Shown here in pieces: positions 9,540-18,991 of a DNA stretch of 64,000 nucleotides. Origin of the DNA: Magnetococcales bacterium HCHbin5 (GTDB lineage: Bacteria; Pseudomonadota; Magnetococcia; Magnetococcales; Magnetaquicoccaceae); assembly GCA_002753505.1 (NCBI GenBank), contig PEAG01000011.1:1-64000 (forward strand), written 5' to 3'. Position numbers and translations under genes: made by a program. Position 1 is the stretch's first letter. Each line of letters opens with the position of its first letter. The notes under the pieces were generated by a model. It was not told where the DNA came from. It saw only the letters and a list, made by a program, of their open reading frames with translations, and searched no databases.

Positions 9540-10871
9540 ATGGCCACTACTGAAACGCCGTCGCCTTTTGCTGGTTTGGCCAATCTGGGTCGCATACCCG
9601 AGCTGCGCAGTCGTCTGTTGTTCACCCTGGGGATGCTGATTGTCTACCGGATCGGGGCCCATGTCCCGACCCCTGGTATCGATCCGCAGGCGTTGGCCGC
9701 CTTTTTTGCGCAGCAGCAGGGGACCTTGCTGGGCATGTTCAACATGTTTTCCGGCGGTGCCTTGTCCCGTTTGACGGTCTTTGCGCTCGGTATCATGCCC
9801 TATATCTCCTCGTCGATCATCCTTCAACTGATGACGGCGGTGGTGCCCAAGTTGGAGGCGATCAAGAAAGAGGGGGAGTCTGGTCGGCGCAAGATCAATC
9901 AGTATACCCGCTATGGCACGGTGTTGCTCTCCATCTTCCAGGGCTTTGGCATTGCGTATGGCCTGGAGTCGATGCAGGCGGGTGGCATGAATGTGGTGAT
10001 CGAGCCTGGTTGGCCGTTCCGCTTGATGACCGTGTTGACCTTGACCAGTGGAACCGCTTTTATCATGTGGGTGGGTGAGCAGATAACGGCGCGTGGCATT
10101 GGCAATGGCATTTCGCTGATCATCTATGCGGGGATTGTGGCAAACCTGCCGGTAGCCCTGGTGCATACCTTGCAATTGGCGCGTACCGGTGATTTGCAGC
10201 CCATGTTTGTGTTGTTGTTGTTGATCATCTCGGTTGCGGTGACGGCGTTCATCATATTCATGGAGCGGGCGCAGCGTCGGATCACGGTGCAGTATGCCAA
10301 GCGGCAGGTGAGCGGTCGCCGCATGGTCGGGGGAGAGAGTACCCACTTGCCGTTGAAGATCAATACGGCTGGGGTGATTCCCCCTATTTTCGCGAGCTCC
10401 ATCATACTGTTTCCGGTGACGATTGCCAATTTTGCGCCGTGGGATGTGTTAAAAACGGCGGCGGCGCATTTATCTCCTGGTAATTTGCTCTATATGGTGG
10501 TATACGCCCTGGCTATTCTCTTTTTCTGCTTTTTTTATACAGCCATTGTATTCAACCCGGAAGAGACGGCGGATAACCTGAGAAAGTATGGTGGGTTTGT
10601 TCCGGGCATCCGGCCGGGTTTCCGGACAGCCGAGTACCTGGATACCATTCTGACCCGTTTGACGTTGGTGGGGGCGGTTTATGTGGCGGGCATCTGTCTT
10701 TTGCCGGAGATTTTGATTGCGAGCTATAATGTTCCATTCTATTTTGGCGGTACCTCAATGTTGATTGTGGTGGGTGTCACGATGGATACGGCCTCGCAGA
10801 TCCAGTCGTTTCTGATCAGCCGTCAGTATGAGGGTTTGATGCAAAAGGCTAAAATTCGCGGTCGTCGGTAG
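9540..10871 (+). CDS. secY: Preprotein translocase subunit SecY
   Basis: A 443-residue inner-membrane protein with ten predicted hydrophobic segments, beginning with [20 protein letters not shown]. It forms the protein-conducting channel with SecE and SecG. Signature segments visible include [14 protein letters not shown] and the cytoplasmic loops with [13 protein letters not shown]. The C-terminal [16 protein letters not shown] is typical. No adk gene follows it, unlike in most alphaproteobacteria. Confidence 0.98.
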   Translation: MATTETPSPFAGLANLGRIPELRSRLLFTLGMLIVYRIGAHVPTPGIDPQALAAFFAQQQGTLLGMFNMFSGGALSRLTVFALGIMPYISSSIILQLMTAVVPKLEAIKKEGESGRRKINQYTRYGTVLLSIFQGFGIAYGLESMQAGGMNVVIEPGWPFRLMTVLTLTSGTAFIMWVGEQITARGIGNGISLIIYAGIVANLPVALVHTLQLARTGDLQPMFVLLLLIISVAVTAFIIFMERAQRRITVQYAKRQVSGRRMVGGESTHLPLKINTAGVIPPIFASSIILFPVTIANFAPWDVLKTAAAHLSPGNLLYMVVYALAILFFCFFYTAIVFNPEETADNLRKYGGFVPGIRPGFRTAEYLDTILTRLTLVGAVYVAGICLLPEILIASYNVPFYFGGTSMLIVVGVTMDTASQIQSFLISRQYEGLMQKAKIRGRR

Positions 10872-10892
10872 TGCTCTATTTGGAGAATTGAG

Positions 10893-11009
10893 ATGAAGGT
10901 GCGGGCGTCGGTCAAAACGGTGTGCAAGGATTGTATGACGATCAAACGTCGGGGTATTGTCAGGGTTATTTGTACCAAGCATCCCAAACACAAGCAAAAG
11001 CAGGGCTGA
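10893..11009 (+). CDS. rpmJ: 50S ribosomal protein L36
   Basis: A 38-residue protein starting [20 protein letters not shown], with the zinc-binding C-x2-C, Cys and His ligands (C11, C14, C27, H32), so it is the zinc form of L36. It sits 21 bases after secY and before rpsM, the order known from beta- and gammaproteobacteria. Confidence 0.95.
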   Translation: MKVRASVKTVCKDCMTIKRRGIVRVICTKHPKHKQKQG

Positions 11010-11099
11010 TCCGTGTGGTTTTGACTTTGCGGGTGTGCAAAGTCAGGAGTTGACCGCGCCGATTCGGACAGAACTTAGGAAGATTTTGGAGGTTGTACA

Positions 11100-11465
11100 G
11101 TGGCTCGAATTGCCGGGGTAAACATTCCCATCAACAAACGGCTTGCAGTTGGCTTGACCTACATTTATGGGATTGGTCGGCATGCGGCTGCCAGTATACT
11201 GAAATCGGCGGATATATCTCCTGAGACCCGGGGCCGAGATCTTTCGGAGGCGGATATTGCCCGTATCCGCAGTATTATCGATAGCGATTTTCAGGTAGAA
11301 GGGGATCTGCGTCGTCAGGTTGCCATGAATACCAAGCGGTTGATGGATTTGGGTTCCTATCGTGGCTTGCGGCATCGTCGGGGGTTGCCGGTGCGTGGAC
11401 AGAGAACTCATACGAATGGGCGTACCCGCAAGGGCCCGCGCCGGTCGATTCCAGGAAAAGGTTGA
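11100..11465 (+). CDS. rpsM: 30S ribosomal protein S13
   Basis: A 121-residue S13 beginning at GTG ([21 protein letters not shown]). It has the basic C-terminal tail ([16 protein letters not shown]) that reaches the P-site tRNAs. The GTG start is supported by the universal MARIAGV N-terminus. Confidence 0.98.
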   Translation: MARIAGVNIPINKRLAVGLTYIYGIGRHAAASILKSADISPETRGRDLSEADIARIRSIIDSDFQVEGDLRRQVAMNTKRLMDLGSYRGLRHRRGLPVRGQRTHTNGRTRKGPRRSIPGKG

Positions 11466-11519
11466 TCCGTTTGCAATTATTCGGTCGGAGTTGATCTGGC
11501 CTGAATGTAAGGAGACAAG

Positions 11520-11915
11520 ATGGCGAAGGTCCAAAAGGTTGCCCGTGGCAAAAAGAAGGAGCGGAAGAGTATTGCGAGCGGCATCGCGCATATTCACTCT
11601 ACGTTTAACAATACGTTGGTCACGATCACTGACACGTTTGGTAATGTGGTATCGTGGGCTTCTGCGGGTGCGCAGGGTTTTAAGGGGTCGCGCAAGTCCA
11701 CTCCTTTTGCGGCCCAGATGGCGGCTGAGGATGCGGGTCGCAAGGCGATGGAGCATGGCATGCGCAACATAGATGTGCGCCTGAAGGGACCAGGTTCCGG
11801 ACGGGAGTCGGCATTGCGTGCCTTGGCAGGTATTGGTTTTAATATTGCGTTTGTGCAGGACGTGACGCCCATCCCTCATAATGGATGCCGTCCACCCAAA
11901 CGTCGTCGAGTTTGA
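11520..11915 (+). CDS. rpsK: 30S ribosomal protein S11
   Basis: A 131-residue S11 with conserved [15 protein letters not shown] and the C-terminal [16 protein letters not shown]11 lies on the platform of the 30S subunit. An AAGGAGAC site precedes the ATG. Confidence 0.98.
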   Translation: MAKVQKVARGKKKERKSIASGIAHIHSTFNNTLVTITDTFGNVVSWASAGAQGFKGSRKSTPFAAQMAAEDAGRKAMEHGMRNIDVRLKGPGSGRESALRALAGIGFNIAFVQDVTPIPHNGCRPPKRRRV

Positions 11916-11951
11916 ATTCTATTTGTGCTGATTGCGAGGAACGCTGAAACA

Positions 11952-12578
11952 ATGGCTCGTTATTTTGGATCCAAATGCCGTATTTGCCGGCGCGAATCCA
12001 CGAAGCTCTTTTTGAAGGGTGAAAAGTGCTTTTCCGATAAGTGTGCCATCGAGCGCAGAAACTTTGGCCCGGGTGTCCAAGGTCAACGTCGCCGCAAGGT
12101 CTCCGATTATGGCCTGCATTTGCGTGAGAAGCAAAAGATCAAGAAAACTTATGGCGTTTTGGAAAAGCAGTTCCGTAACTATTTTGAAAAAGCGGAGCGG
12201 ATGGGGGGCGTTACCGGTGAAAATTTGCTGGTCCTGCTGGAGCGGCGGCTGGATAACGTCGTGTTTCGCTTAGGTTTTTCTGCTTCCCGTAGCGAGGCGC
12301 GTCAGGTTGTCAGCCACCGGCAGATCCTGGTGAATGATCGTCTGGTCAACATTGGTTCCTATTTGGTCAAGCCGGGCGACAAGGTGGCTGTTGTGCCTGG
12401 GGCCCGTGCCCATGCGCGCATCAAGGGGGCATTGGATGGTGCCATGCGGCGGGGGTTGCCGGGCTGGCTGGATGTGGATCCTGTCGGCATGTCGGGAACT
12501 TTTCGCGCACTGCCGGATCGTTCCGATCTGCCTGCTGATTATAACGAAAACCTGATTGTTGAACTGTACTCTAAGTAG
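11952..12578 (+). CDS. rpsD: 30S ribosomal protein S4, zinc-binding form
   Basis: A 208-residue S4 from MARYFGSKCRICRRE; the frame is open nine codons further upstream but homology starts at MARYFG. Four cysteines in the first 40 residues (CRIC ... CFSDKC) form the zinc knuckle of the C+ type. An S4 domain follows (RLDNVVFRLGFSASRSEARQ). S4 nucleates 30S assembly and in E. coli represses the alpha operon. Its presence here, between rpsK and rpoA, is unlike typical alphaproteobacteria. Confidence 0.97.
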   Translation: MARYFGSKCRICRRESTKLFLKGEKCFSDKCAIERRNFGPGVQGQRRRKVSDYGLHLREKQKIKKTYGVLEKQFRNYFEKAERMGGVTGENLLVLLERRLDNVVFRLGFSASRSEARQVVSHRQILVNDRLVNIGSYLVKPGDKVAVVPGARAHARIKGALDGAMRRGLPGWLDVDPVGMSGTFRALPDRSDLPADYNENLIVELYSK

Positions 12579-12603
12579 AAGTGAGCCAGGTTAGGGGAAG
12601 CGG

Positions 12604-13629
12604 ATGTACAGAAACTGGACCGAATTGATAAAACCGCAGAAGGTTGAGCTTCTGGAACAGCAGAGCGACACCCGGTTGAAGGCAACCTTGGTTGCCGAGC
12701 CGCTGGAGCGGGGTTTTGGTACGACGTTGGGTAATGCGCTCCGGCGTGTTTTGCTCTCCTCCTTGCAGGGGGCGGCGGTTTCGTCGGTGCAGATCGAAGG
12801 CGTTTTGCATGAGTTTTCCAGTATTCCAGGCGTTTTGGAAGATGTGACGGATATTATGCTCAACCTGAAAGGGTTGGCAATTTGGGTCAAAAGTGGCATA
12901 GGACCCAAGCGGATGCATTTGCGGGCCGAAGGCGAGTGTGTGGTGACGGCGGCTTCCATCGATTGTGGTCAGGATGTGGAGATCTTGAATCCGGACCACC
13001 ACATTGCGACGCTGAACAAGAGTGGCAAGCTGGACATGGTGCTCAACGTGACCACCGGCAAGGGTTATGTGCCGTCGGTGCAAAAGTCGGAGGATGAGGC
13101 TGCCACCATCGGCGAAATTTTTCTGGATTGCAGCTACAATCCGGTCAAACGGGTGGCCTACAAGGTGGAGAACGCCCGTGTCGGTCAACAGACCGACTAT
13201 GACAAGCTGATCATGGAGATAGAGACCAACGGCGTCATTTCGCCGGAGGATGCCTTGGCGTTGGCTGCCAAGATTTTGCAGGACCAACTGAGTCTGTTTA
13301 TCAACTTTGACGATGTGCCGATCGGGGAGATCCTGGAGGAGTCGCAGTTTCCCAAATGGAATCCGAATCTGTTTCGCAAGGTGGATGAGTTGGAGCTTTC
13401 GGTGCGCTCTGCCAATTGTCTCAAGAATGACGAGATTGTCTATATCGGCGATCTGGTTCAGAAGACGGAGGCAGAGATGCTCAAGACACCCAATTTTGGT
13501 CGCAAATCCTTGAATGAGATCAAGGAAGTATTGGAGGAGATGGACCTCAGTCTGGGCATGAACCTGGATGGCTGGCCTCCAGAAAACATTGATGAGCTGG
13601 CCAAACAGTTTGAAGACGAGCATTTCTAG
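12604..13629 (+). CDS. rpoA: RNA polymerase alpha subunit
   Basis: A 341-residue alpha subunit. The N-terminal domain for dimerisation and beta/beta' assembly includes [20 protein letters not shown]. The C-terminal domain, which binds UP elements and activators, includes the [20 protein letters not shown] block. The length is slightly above the E. coli protein (329). It lies between rpsD and rplQ. Confidence 0.98.
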   Translation: MYRNWTELIKPQKVELLEQQSDTRLKATLVAEPLERGFGTTLGNALRRVLLSSLQGAAVSSVQIEGVLHEFSSIPGVLEDVTDIMLNLKGLAIWVKSGIGPKRMHLRAEGECVVTAASIDCGQDVEILNPDHHIATLNKSGKLDMVLNVTTGKGYVPSVQKSEDEAATIGEIFLDCSYNPVKRVAYKVENARVGQQTDYDKLIMEIETNGVISPEDALALAAKILQDQLSLFINFDDVPIGEILEESQFPKWNPNLFRKVDELELSVRSANCLKNDEIVYIGDLVQKTEAEMLKTPNFGRKSLNEIKEVLEEMDLSLGMNLDGWPPENIDELAKQFEDEHF

Positions 13630-13641
13630 GGGATTTGTGGC

Positions 13642-14013
13642 ATGAGACATCAGAGACATGGTAGCAAGATGGGCCGTAGCGGCAGCCATTTTGAGGCGAT
13701 GATTAGCAACATGTTGGTGAGCCTGTTCCGTTACGAGCGGATTGAGACCACGACCCCAAAGGCCAAAGAGTTGCGCAGCGTTGCCGACCAAATGGTGACC
13801 TTGGGCAAGCGGGGCGATCTGCATGCCCGCCGACAGGCCTTGAGTATTCTGCAAGACAAGGAGGTTGTGCATAAGCTGTTTACCGACATCGCGGAGCGTA
13901 ATCGTACCCGTCCGGGTGGTTATACCCGGGTGTTGAAGACCCGCAATCGCTACGGGGATTGTGCGCCGATGTCCTTGATTGAGTTGGTTGAGAGAGTCGA
14001 AAAGGCCGGTTAA
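13642..14013 (+). CDS. rplQ: 50S ribosomal protein L17
   Basis: A 123-residue L17 (MRHQRHGSKMGRSGSHFEAM; GGYTRVLKTRNRYGDCAPM). It is the last gene of the long ribosomal gene run and is followed by a strong hairpin. Confidence 0.98.
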   Translation: MRHQRHGSKMGRSGSHFEAMISNMLVSLFRYERIETTTPKAKELRSVADQMVTLGKRGDLHARRQALSILQDKEVVHKLFTDIAERNRTRPGGYTRVLKTRNRYGDCAPMSLIELVERVEKAG

Positions 14014-14023
14014 CTCCTTGGTT

Positions 14024-14056
14024 CCAGGCCCCTGGCTGCCATCTGCAGGGGCCTGG
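14024..14056 (+). terminator. Hairpin after rplQ, likely end of the ribosomal operon
   Basis: A perfect 11-base-pair inverted repeat (CCAGGCCCCTG ... CAGGGGCCTGG) with an 11-base loop starts ten bases after the rplQ stop. There is no run of T after it, so it may act as a 3' stabiliser or need Rho, but its place supports an operon end. Confidence 0.7.
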
Positions 14057-14194
14057 GGTTAGGTGGGCATCGTTGTTGTGGCAGTGAGCGCGGGCGCGGT
14101 AGAGAAAAGTCGGTAGTTCTGTGATATCGTTGTTGGGGCCGTCGTGGGGTGTCTATCCTTTACTTGTGGTTCTCATTTGGCTTAAGGCCCAAAG

Positions 14195-15403
14195 ATGCGT
14201 TCTACTATTGCCAGATCGGTTGTTTTATCTGCTTTTGTTTCTGTTTTTTGTCATCTCCTTCCTGTTGAACCCTTGGCTGCTGTTGACGCCGTTGGTGTTG
14301 CCGCTGAATCTTCCAACAGACATTACTCTTCCGGCTTGAATTTGCGCGCAGAACAGTACCTGAGTACGGTCAGTCTGGGTGAGGTGCCCTGGCGGCGGCG
14401 TTGGTACCCCTATGCCCCAGGGGACGAGGTGTTGGATGGGGGGGAGTTACGCCATCTGGTGCAGGGGCAGGAGTGGGAAACGCTGGTAGAGTTGGCTCGA
14501 CTTTATGATTTGGGGTTCAATGCGCTGCGGGATGCCAACCCGACGGTCAACGTTTGGCTTCCTGAGCCCGGTGCGGTGCTTAAGGTCTCTTTCCGCAACG
14601 TCCTGCCCCGTTCGACGGCGCGCATTGTGGTTAATTTGCCAGAGATGCGGGTCTATCACAAGCGTCGGGACGGTTTCATGGATACCTACCCCATCGGAAT
14701 CGGGCGCGAGGGTTTGCTCACTCCGGTGGGTTCAGCGACGGTGGTTCGCAAGACGGCCTATCCCTCCTGGTATGTACCGGAATCCATTCGTAAAGAGAAC
14801 CGCTCCCTGCCACGGGTGATTCCTTCCGGCCCGGACAACCCACTGGGTACCCATGCCATTTATCTTTCCATTCCGGGCTATCTTATGCATGGCACCCAAA
14901 AGCCTTATGGGGTGGGTCGGCGGGTCAGTCACGGTTGTATGCGTCTTTATCCTGAGGATATTGTCCGCTTTTTTGCAGAAGTGGCCGTGCATGATTCGGT
15001 GCAGATTGTCAATCAGTCGGTCAAAGCGGGTTGGCAGGGGGAGCAGTTGTTGTTGCAAGTGCATGATGTGCTTTCCATCAAGGCGAGGTCTTCGTTGCTG
15101 TCCAAGGCCAAAACGGTTGTGGCCGAAGCCTTGGCGCGCCGGCCTTTCCCGGATAGTGAGGTGGTTTTGGATTGGAAAAGGCTGGAGCAGACGGTTCAGC
15201 AGATGCGGGGTGTGCCTGTCGTCATTGGTCATGTTTGGCATCCGCCCCCATTTGAGTATGTGGGCGTCGGTTGGGCCTGGGAAAAAAAATTGAGCAGCTA
15301 TATAAGCAGAACCAAGTCGAGTAGACCTGCCAGTGCGGATCCAGCTGCCACTGTTCAACCGTCTGAGGGGGTTAACGGTCCTCCCGTCTCTGCACCGATG
15401 TAG
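14195..15403 (+). CDS. L,D-transpeptidase (YkuD family) with LysM-like domain
   Basis: This 402-residue exported protein has a hydrophobic signal region (residues about 5-32), a LysM-like peptidoglycan-binding segment (about 85-132) and a YkuD catalytic domain (about 140-280). The active-site motif HGT ... GRRVSHGCMRL is intact, with the catalytic cysteine at about residue 248. Such enzymes of the ErfK/YbiS type make 3-3 crosslinks or attach outer-membrane lipoproteins to peptidoglycan in the periplasm. Notably, a small Lpp-like coiled-coil lipoprotein lies just downstream on the other strand, which would suit a lipoprotein-anchoring role, though that link is inference. The 120-residue tail after the catalytic domain is not recognised. 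Confidence 0.9.
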   Translation: MRSTIARSVVLSAFVSVFCHLLPVEPLAAVDAVGVAAESSNRHYSSGLNLRAEQYLSTVSLGEVPWRRRWYPYAPGDEVLDGGELRHLVQGQEWETLVELARLYDLGFNALRDANPTVNVWLPEPGAVLKVSFRNVLPRSTARIVVNLPEMRVYHKRRDGFMDTYPIGIGREGLLTPVGSATVVRKTAYPSWYVPESIRKENRSLPRVIPSGPDNPLGTHAIYLSIPGYLMHGTQKPYGVGRRVSHGCMRLYPEDIVRFFAEVAVHDSVQIVNQSVKAGWQGEQLLLQVHDVLSIKARSSLLSKAKTVVAEALARRPFPDSEVVLDWKRLEQTVQQMRGVPVVIGHVWHPPPFEYVGVGWAWEKKLSSYISRTKSSRPASADPAATVQPSEGVNGPPVSAPM

Positions 15404-15617
15404 CAGCGGCCTGACCGTTCGGGCTTGACTGTCAGTTGGCTCTCCTGCCGCAGCCAGACAATCTTTTTTCCAACATGGCTTTGTTTGTCGTGGTCCAACA
15501 GTTCCAGCGGGGAGTTGAGGCCCCGTGTGGGGGTTTGTCGGGGTAGCTGACGGGGAGTGTGCGGAAAAGCCCCTACCGGATCCTGGAGGGGGAGGGAGAG
15601 CATTCAGAGGGGGCGGG

Positions 15618-15651
15618 CATTGGGAGGAGGTCCAAACCACTCCCCCCAATG
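15618..15651 (-). terminator. Hairpin downstream of the small lipoprotein gene
   Basis: CATTGGG-A-GGAG pairs with CTCC-C-CCCAATG with one mismatch in the stem. It lies 32 bases beyond the stop of the minus-strand lipoprotein gene and could end that transcript. No T run is present, so the assignment is tentative. The rest of the 15.4-15.68 kb spacer shows nothing recognisable. Confidence 0.45.
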
Positions 15652-15682
15652 CACCTGTTTGGCCAACAGCTTGACCGGTTTA

Positions 15683-15910
15683 CTACTTTTTCAGACCCTT
15701 GCGGAAATGCTTTTTCAAGCGGGCATTTTCCTCTTTGGCTTTTGCAGCTTCCTGCGCAGCGGCATCGGCTTTGGCATTCGCGGCGGCCAACTGCTTGGCG
15801 AGCTGCTCTTGCTGACTGTCGACCTTGGCTTGCGGCTGCGACGCACAACCACTCATCACGCCCAACAAACCAGCGAGGATGACCACGGGAAAAATTTTAG
15901 CCTTAGACAT
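15683..15910 (-). CDS. Small Lpp-like coiled-coil lipoprotein
   Basis: A 75-residue protein with a lipoprotein signal (hydrophobic ILAGLLGVMSGC, cysteine at residue 21) followed by an alanine- and glutamine-rich heptad-like helix (QEQLAKQLAAANAKADAAAQ) and a basic end HFRKGLKK. Size, lipobox and helix resemble Lpp/Alr-type outer-membrane lipoproteins; the C-terminal lysines could be attachment points to peptidoglycan, but this is inference. The start is set by AGGAG eight bases ahead of the ATG; an in-frame upstream ATG lacks such a site. Transcribed away from its neighbours, with its own extended -10 promoter. Confidence 0.8.
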   Translation of the reverse strand: MSKAKIFPVVILAGLLGVMSGCASQPQAKVDSQQEQLAKQLAAANAKADAAAQEAAKAKEENARLKKHFRKGLKK

Positions 15911-15978
15911 TGTTTGACTCCTGACCCAAGAAAGTTCTCTTTTAGCTCCTAGCATCTGCTCAAGCTTCTAAACCCGGG

Positions 15979-15987
15979 ATTATAGCA
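15979..15987 (-). promoter_or_regulatory. Extended -10 promoter for the lipoprotein gene
   Basis: On the minus strand TGCTATAAT (an extended -10 with perfect TATAAT) lies about 70 bases upstream of the lipoprotein start. No good -35 hexamer is present at 17 bases, which fits an extended -10 promoter. Confidence 0.6.
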
Positions 15988-16111
15988 AAAGAATCGGGTG
16001 TATTTCCATCAAAAAAGCTTGGCGTTTGCCAAATTGTATAAAATTGTTTAATGCAATGGGTGTGCCGAAGATTGTTGGCAGGGTGAGCTTCTGTTAAAAG
16101 TATTTGATAAA

Positions 16112-16642
16112 TCAGCGAAAAATACCAAGCAGTTTGCGGCGGCTGACGGAGAGGGATAAATGATCGCTGACGGACCGTTTGGGTGGTGACAGGGGTTTTT
16201 TTCCCAGGGCGAGGGCAACAGCCTCCTCAACCGAGTGGATTCCCAACACGGACGGCAGCAAGGTTTCCACCCAATGGTGTCCCAATTCCGGTTCCCATGC
16301 CGTGAGTACGGGGACCAGGGTGTCGGCAAATTCCAGAATAACCCCCTGGCCGGCGGCCACCCGCCCCTGGGCGTCGGCGGTCAAGGGAAAGGCGTGGCGT
16401 ATGGGGGGCTTTTGTTGGGTTGAGCTGTTCCAGTAGATGCGCTCTACCGCCCATGGGGTCACCATCAAGGCACGAACGGGTATGCCGTCACTGTCCGGTA
16501 TATCCATCTGAATCCGAATGGATAATCGACGGTTCAGGGTCGGATCGTCCGGATCTCGGCTTTGCAGAATGCGCTCTGCTGCCACCTTGAGTGCGACAGG
16601 GTCGGGCCAACGCCAGTCCCAGTGGGGTGGGTTCTCGCTCAT
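16112..16642 (-). CDS. Possible HybE/HupJ-like [NiFe]-hydrogenase chaperone
   Basis: A 176-residue soluble protein whose start codon shares one base with the ThiS-ThiG stop (TGATG), so the two are probably cotranslated. It resembles the HybE/HupJ family in layout: a central RALMVTPWAVERIYW segment like the MVTPW block of that family, a C-terminal helix (HSVEEAVALALG), and the final SRRKLLGIFR, similar to the SRRxxLxGR ending of many members. HybE-type proteins help the Tat-exported small subunit of uptake hydrogenases mature. No hydrogenase gene is in the window, so the call is by weak pattern only; it could be an unrelated conserved protein. Confidence 0.45.
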   Translation of the reverse strand: MSENPPHWDWRWPDPVALKVAAERILQSRDPDDPTLNRRLSIRIQMDIPDSDGIPVRALMVTPWAVERIYWNSSTQQKPPIRHAFPLTADAQGRVAAGQGVILEFADTLVPVLTAWEPELGHHWVETLLPSVLGIHSVEEAVALALGKKPLSPPKRSVSDHLSLSVSRRKLLGIFR

Positions 16643-17631
16643 CAGAGCAACAGCCCATCCAGGGGGCTGGAGGCGGTGGCATACAGCTTTTTGGGAATGC
16701 GACCGGCCAGAAAGGCATCCCGGCCAGATTCCACCGCTTTTTTCATGGCACGTGCCATGCGGATCGGATCTTTTGCCCCTGCGATGGCGGTATTCATCAG
16801 GACACCGTCACATCCCAACTCCATGGCCAGGGCGGCATCCGAGGCGGTGCCCACCCCGGCATCCACCAGCACGGGGATGGAGGCCTGTTCGATAATGATG
16901 CGCAACGTATAGGGGTTGCGAATGCCCAATCCCGAACCGATGGGGGCGGCCAGTGGCATGACTGCGACACAGCCCATCTCTTCAAAGAGTTTGCACAGAT
17001 AGGGATCATCGGTGGTGTATACCATCACCTTGAACCCCTCCTTGATCAATATTTCTGCGGCTTTAAGCGTTTCAGGGTTGTTGGGCCATAAATATTTATT
17101 GTCGGAGAGAACTTCCAGCTTGACCATCTCCCAACCGCCGGCTTCCCGTGCCAGACGCAAGGTGCGCACGGCCTCGTCGGCGGTGTAGCAACCCGCTGTG
17201 TTGGGCAGATAGGTATACTGTTTGGGGTCCAGGTAATCTGTCAAAAGTGTGGCGGTCGGGTCACTGATATTGACACGCCGGACGGCGACGGTGACAATTT
17301 CGGCCCCCGAGGCGGCGACGGCCTCGGCGGTCTCGGTAAAATCCTTGTATTTGCCCGTTCCCACCAACAGACGGCTGTTGAACGATTTGCCGGCAATGAT
17401 CAGGGGATCGGCGGGGTTGTTGGAGCCACCACCAATAAAATGGACCACCTCGAGCCGATCCCCATCGGACAATTCGGTTTCGGCAAAGCGCGTCCGCTGG
17501 GCAACCTGGAGATTATGTTCAACCGCCACCCGGGTTGGATCCAATTTGAGCTGTTCAAGCAGCTGGCTGATGGTGCTGTTTTGCGGCACCGCCATGGGTT
17601 CGCCGTTAATGATAATCTGGATGGTGTTCAT
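16642..17631 (-). CDS. thiG: ThiS-ThiG fusion: sulfur carrier and thiazole synthase
   Basis: A 329-residue fusion. Residues 1-69 are ThiS, a ubiquitin-like sulfur carrier ending FIGGG; residues about 75-329 are ThiG, which joins ThiS thiocarboxylate sulfur, 1-deoxy-xylulose 5-phosphate and dehydroglycine into thiamin thiazole phosphate. The ThiG lysine for the Schiff base lies in MVKLEVLSD, and the phosphate-binding end ([20 protein letters not shown]) is intact. Free ThiS needs an exposed C-terminal Gly-Gly, so the fusion presumably is cut after the glycines or works by a different route. ThiE is encoded 33 kb away. No TPP riboswitch was recognised upstream. Confidence 0.93.
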   Translation of the reverse strand: MNTIQIIINGEPMAVPQNSTISQLLEQLKLDPTRVAVEHNLQVAQRTRFAETELSDGDRLEVVHFIGGGSNNPADPLIIAGKSFNSRLLVGTGKYKDFTETAEAVAASGAEIVTVAVRRVNISDPTATLLTDYLDPKQYTYLPNTAGCYTADEAVRTLRLAREAGGWEMVKLEVLSDNKYLWPNNPETLKAAEILIKEGFKVMVYTTDDPYLCKLFEEMGCVAVMPLAAPIGSGLGIRNPYTLRIIIEQASIPVLVDAGVGTASDAALAMELGCDGVLMNTAIAGAKDPIRMARAMKKAVESGRDAFLAGRIPKKLYATASSPLDGLLL

Positions 17632-17934
17632 CTGTTACCCCAAATGACGCGGTAGTGGGAAAGTGGGAGGCAGAGCAGGCGGGCTGTGAGCCCTCTTCCA
17701 GCCGTACTCTGTTTTATCTACCGGAGTCGGGCAACCCAGTCAACCCATACCGGTTGAGCGGCCCGTCCATTTTATGGATCTGCCGCCATTGAGCAATGAG
17801 AGAAAATGGCTTAGTCTGTCGCAGGTGTGGAAGGGATTTTACAATTGTTGCTGCGCCTCTCGCCAACAGCCTTCGGCGGCTGTCTGGGGGTTGGATGTCA
17901 GGTCATCATTGAGAGAGGGAGTGGGGTCATATTC
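17632..17934. other. Divergent spacer between thiS-thiG and the decarboxylase gene
   Basis: About 300 bases separate two divergently transcribed genes, so promoters for both should lie here. I see no thiamin riboswitch core and no clear sigma-70 hexamers. A weak dyad, TCAACC-6-GGTTGA, lies near 17738-17755. The frame of the downstream gene is open through part of the spacer, but nothing supports an earlier start. Confidence 0.4.
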
Positions 17935-18888
17935 ATGAGACAGTTCAGTGAAAGGCGCGTGCTGGTGACGGGTGGGGCGGGATTTCTGGGATCCCATCTG
18001 TGTGAGCGGTTGCTGCGGGATGGGTGCGATGTGTTGTGTGTCGACAATTTTTTTTCCGGCACCAAAGAGAATATTTTACACCTCATGGACAATCACCACT
18101 TTGAGTTGATGCGGCATGATGTCACCTTTCCGCTGTTTGTGGAGGTGGATGAAATTTATAACCTGGCCTGTCCGGCCTCTCCCATTCACTACCAGTTTGA
18201 CCCGGTGCAGACCACCAAGACCAGCGTCCATGGTGCCATCAACATGCTGGGGTTGGCCAAGCGGGTGAAGGCCAAAATTTTTCAGGCCTCCACCAGCGAG
18301 GTGTATGGCGACCCTGTCGTACATCCCCAACAGGAGGGTTATTGGGGTAACGTCAATCCCATCGGCCCACGTTCCTGTTATGATGAGGGCAAACGGTGTG
18401 CGGAGACCCTCTTTTTTGATTATCGCCGCCAGCACAATTTGCGCATCAAGGTGGCGCGCATTTTTAACACCTATGGACCCAATATGCACCCCAATGATGG
18501 GCGGGTGGTCTCCAATTTTATTGTTCAGGCCCTGCGCAACGAGCCGATTACGGTCTATGGCAGCGGCGCGCAGACCCGCTCTTTCTGTTACGTCGATGAT
18601 CTGATAGAGGGCTTTATCCGTCTGATGGACTCCCCGGATACGTTTACCGGTCCGGTCAACCTGGGCAACACCGGTGAGTATCCGGTGCTGTTTTTGGCGG
18701 AAAAAATTGTCGAGTTGACCGGATCCAAATCACCGATTGTGCTGAAGCCCTTGCCGACGGATGATCCCAAGCAGCGGCAACCGGACATCTCCCTGGCCCG
18801 TTCAGAGTTGGGTTGGGAGCCGCAAGTGGTGTTGGAAGAGGGACTGCAGAAGACGATCCGTTATTTTGAACGGACACTGGAGCGATAA
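17935..18888 (+). CDS. UDP-glucuronate decarboxylase (UDP-xylose synthase)
   Basis: A 317-residue short-chain dehydrogenase of the extended NDP-sugar type. The NAD-binding [10 protein letters not shown] is at residues 11-20, and the catalytic YxxxK reads YDEGK in [13 protein letters not shown]. The [18 protein letters not shown] and DDPKQRQPD blocks are those of UDP-xylose synthases, which turn UDP-glucuronate into UDP-xylose for surface polysaccharide. I start at [14 protein letters not shown]; the upstream in-frame extension has no homologous content. It stands alone, with htpG about 100 bases downstream. Confidence 0.9.
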   Translation: MRQFSERRVLVTGGAGFLGSHLCERLLRDGCDVLCVDNFFSGTKENILHLMDNHHFELMRHDVTFPLFVEVDEIYNLACPASPIHYQFDPVQTTKTSVHGAINMLGLAKRVKAKIFQASTSEVYGDPVVHPQQEGYWGNVNPIGPRSCYDEGKRCAETLFFDYRRQHNLRIKVARIFNTYGPNMHPNDGRVVSNFIVQALRNEPITVYGSGAQTRSFCYVDDLIEGFIRLMDSPDTFTGPVNLGNTGEYPVLFLAEKIVELTGSKSPIVLKPLPTDDPKQRQPDISLARSELGWEPQVVLEEGLQKTIRYFERTLER

Positions 18889-18904
18889 TTTTTCTTGCCT
18901 GCCC

Positions 18905-18934
18905 CTTGCGTATACCGGATCCAGATCCCATATA
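18905..18934 (+). promoter_or_regulatory. Heat-shock (RpoH-type) promoter ahead of htpG
   Basis: CTTGCGT, 14 bases, then TCCCATATA closely match the sigma-32 consensus (CTTGAAA and CCCCATNTA). The site ends about 58 bases before the htpG start. HtpG is a known heat-shock gene, so the placement fits; the match is by eye. Confidence 0.55.
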
Positions 18935-18991
18935 GGAGCGGGGGGGGGATCTGTCAACGGCTTGTTTTTTTTGTGGAGGTGGATGGCAATC

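Noticed and set aside
17632-17770. Thiamin (TPP) riboswitch before thiS-thiG
   Set aside because: The CUGAGA and GGAUAAUACCGG-type core elements were looked for on the minus strand and not found.
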